Assembly: GCA_934215455.1 (NCBI GenBank)
Contig: CAKPZX010000070.1
Coordinates: forward strand, 1-5,395
DNA length: 5,395 nt
Source: an uncultured Streptococcus sp.
Lineage (GTDB): Bacteria; Bacillota; Bacilli; Lactobacillales; Streptococcaceae
Direction: 5' to 3'
This document shows, in pieces, positions 5,052 to 5,395 of this stretch. Within the stretch, counting starts at the first letter, position 1. Every line of letters starts with the position of its first letter. A program made the translations under genes and the position numbers. The notes under the pieces are model-generated. The model did no database searches. It saw only the letters and a program-made list of their open reading frames with translations, and was not told the DNA's origin.

Positions 5052-5395
5052 ATGGCAAACTTATTAGAAAAGACACGTAAAATTACATCTATCTTGAAAC
5101 GGACAGATGAACAGTTGCAGGCTGAGATGCCTTACAATGATATTGCCCAGCAATTGGCGGATATTATCCACTGTAATGCCTGTATCATTAATAGCAAGGG
5201 AACTCTCCTTGGTTATTTCATGCGTTACAAGACCAACAATGACCGGGTAGAAGCTTTCTTCCAAAACAAAAAACTACCAGAGGATTATGCCAAGGCAGCA
5301 AGCTTAGTTTATGATACGGAAGCAAACCTTCCCATCGAGCATGATTTGACAGTCTTTCCAGTAGAGACCAAGTCTGAATTTCCTGATGGCTTGAC
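5052..5395 (+). CDS. codY: Global transcriptional regulator CodY, N-terminal part (cut by window edge)
   Basis: The frame opens at ATG 5052 and runs off the right edge after 114 codons. The N-terminus, [17 protein letters not shown], followed by [17 protein letters not shown] at residues 34-50, [16 protein letters not shown] and YDTEANLP, is unmistakably the CodY GAF-type sensor domain. This domain binds isoleucine, leucine and valine as corepressors; the C-terminal winged-helix DNA-binding domain lies outside the window (full length is about 260 residues). In streptococci CodY represses amino-acid transport and biosynthesis, peptide uptake and part of carbon metabolism when branched-chain amino acids are plentiful. 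GTP sensing, known in Bacillus, is generally not seen in streptococcal and lactococcal CodY. The start is supported by GAGG (5042-5045) six bases upstream. A CodY box and its own promoter precede it, so it is probably autoregulated and independent of the upstream aminotransferase gene. Confidence 0.96.
   Translation, partial: MANLLEKTRKITSILKRTDEQLQAEMPYNDIAQQLADIIHCNACIINSKGTLLGYFMRYKTNNDRVEAFFQNKKLPEDYAKAASLVYDTEANLPIEHDLTVFPVETKSEFPDGL

Noticed and set aside
1..5395. Defence system, prophage, insertion sequence or CRISPR array
   Set aside because: All coding regions are conserved housekeeping families; no transposase, integrase, spacer-repeat pattern or toxin-antitoxin pair is visible.

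Overview
The window is a chromosomal housekeeping segment from a low-GC Gram-positive bacterium, almost certainly a viridans-group Streptococcus. The main evidence is the CodY N-terminus at the right edge, which reads like streptococcal CodY. Short intergenic regions with extended -10 (TGn) promoters, AGGAGG-type ribosome binding sites and compact hairpin terminators fit as well. The species cannot be fixed from sequence reading alone; the sanguinis/parasanguinis side of the genus is a guess.

Layout, left to right: the 3' end of recG (+); a bidirectional terminator shared with the convergent L-asparaginase gene (-); a 62-bp divergent spacer with an extended -10 promoter; a 466-codon gene (+) fusing a Cof-type HAD phosphatase to a MazG/PRA-PH-like all-alpha pyrophosphohydrolase domain; its terminator; a 151-bp self-complementary element (2826-2976) in the convergent gap; a universal stress protein gene (-); a 208-bp divergent regulatory region with a promoter for each side and several small inverted repeats; an AlaA/AlaT-type aminotransferase gene (+) with its terminator; then a 186-bp regulatory region with a near-consensus CodY box and a good sigma-A promoter in front of codY (+), which is cut by the right edge after 114 codons.

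The genes form no single operon. Each whole gene has its own visible promoter, its own terminator, or both. They share a loose metabolic theme: asparaginase (asparagine to aspartate and ammonia), an alanine-forming aminotransferase, and CodY, the regulator that reads branched-chain amino acids and represses amino-acid metabolism genes. The HAD/MazG-like fusion and the Usp protein look like nucleotide-housekeeping and stress functions.

No phage, insertion sequence, CRISPR array or defence cassette is visible. The element most worth a second look is the 151-bp repeat-like structure next to the usp stop codon. It has near-perfect terminal inverted repeats, TA at both ends, three internal hairpins arranged as a multibranch fold, and a loop that is complementary to the internal loop of the closing stem.
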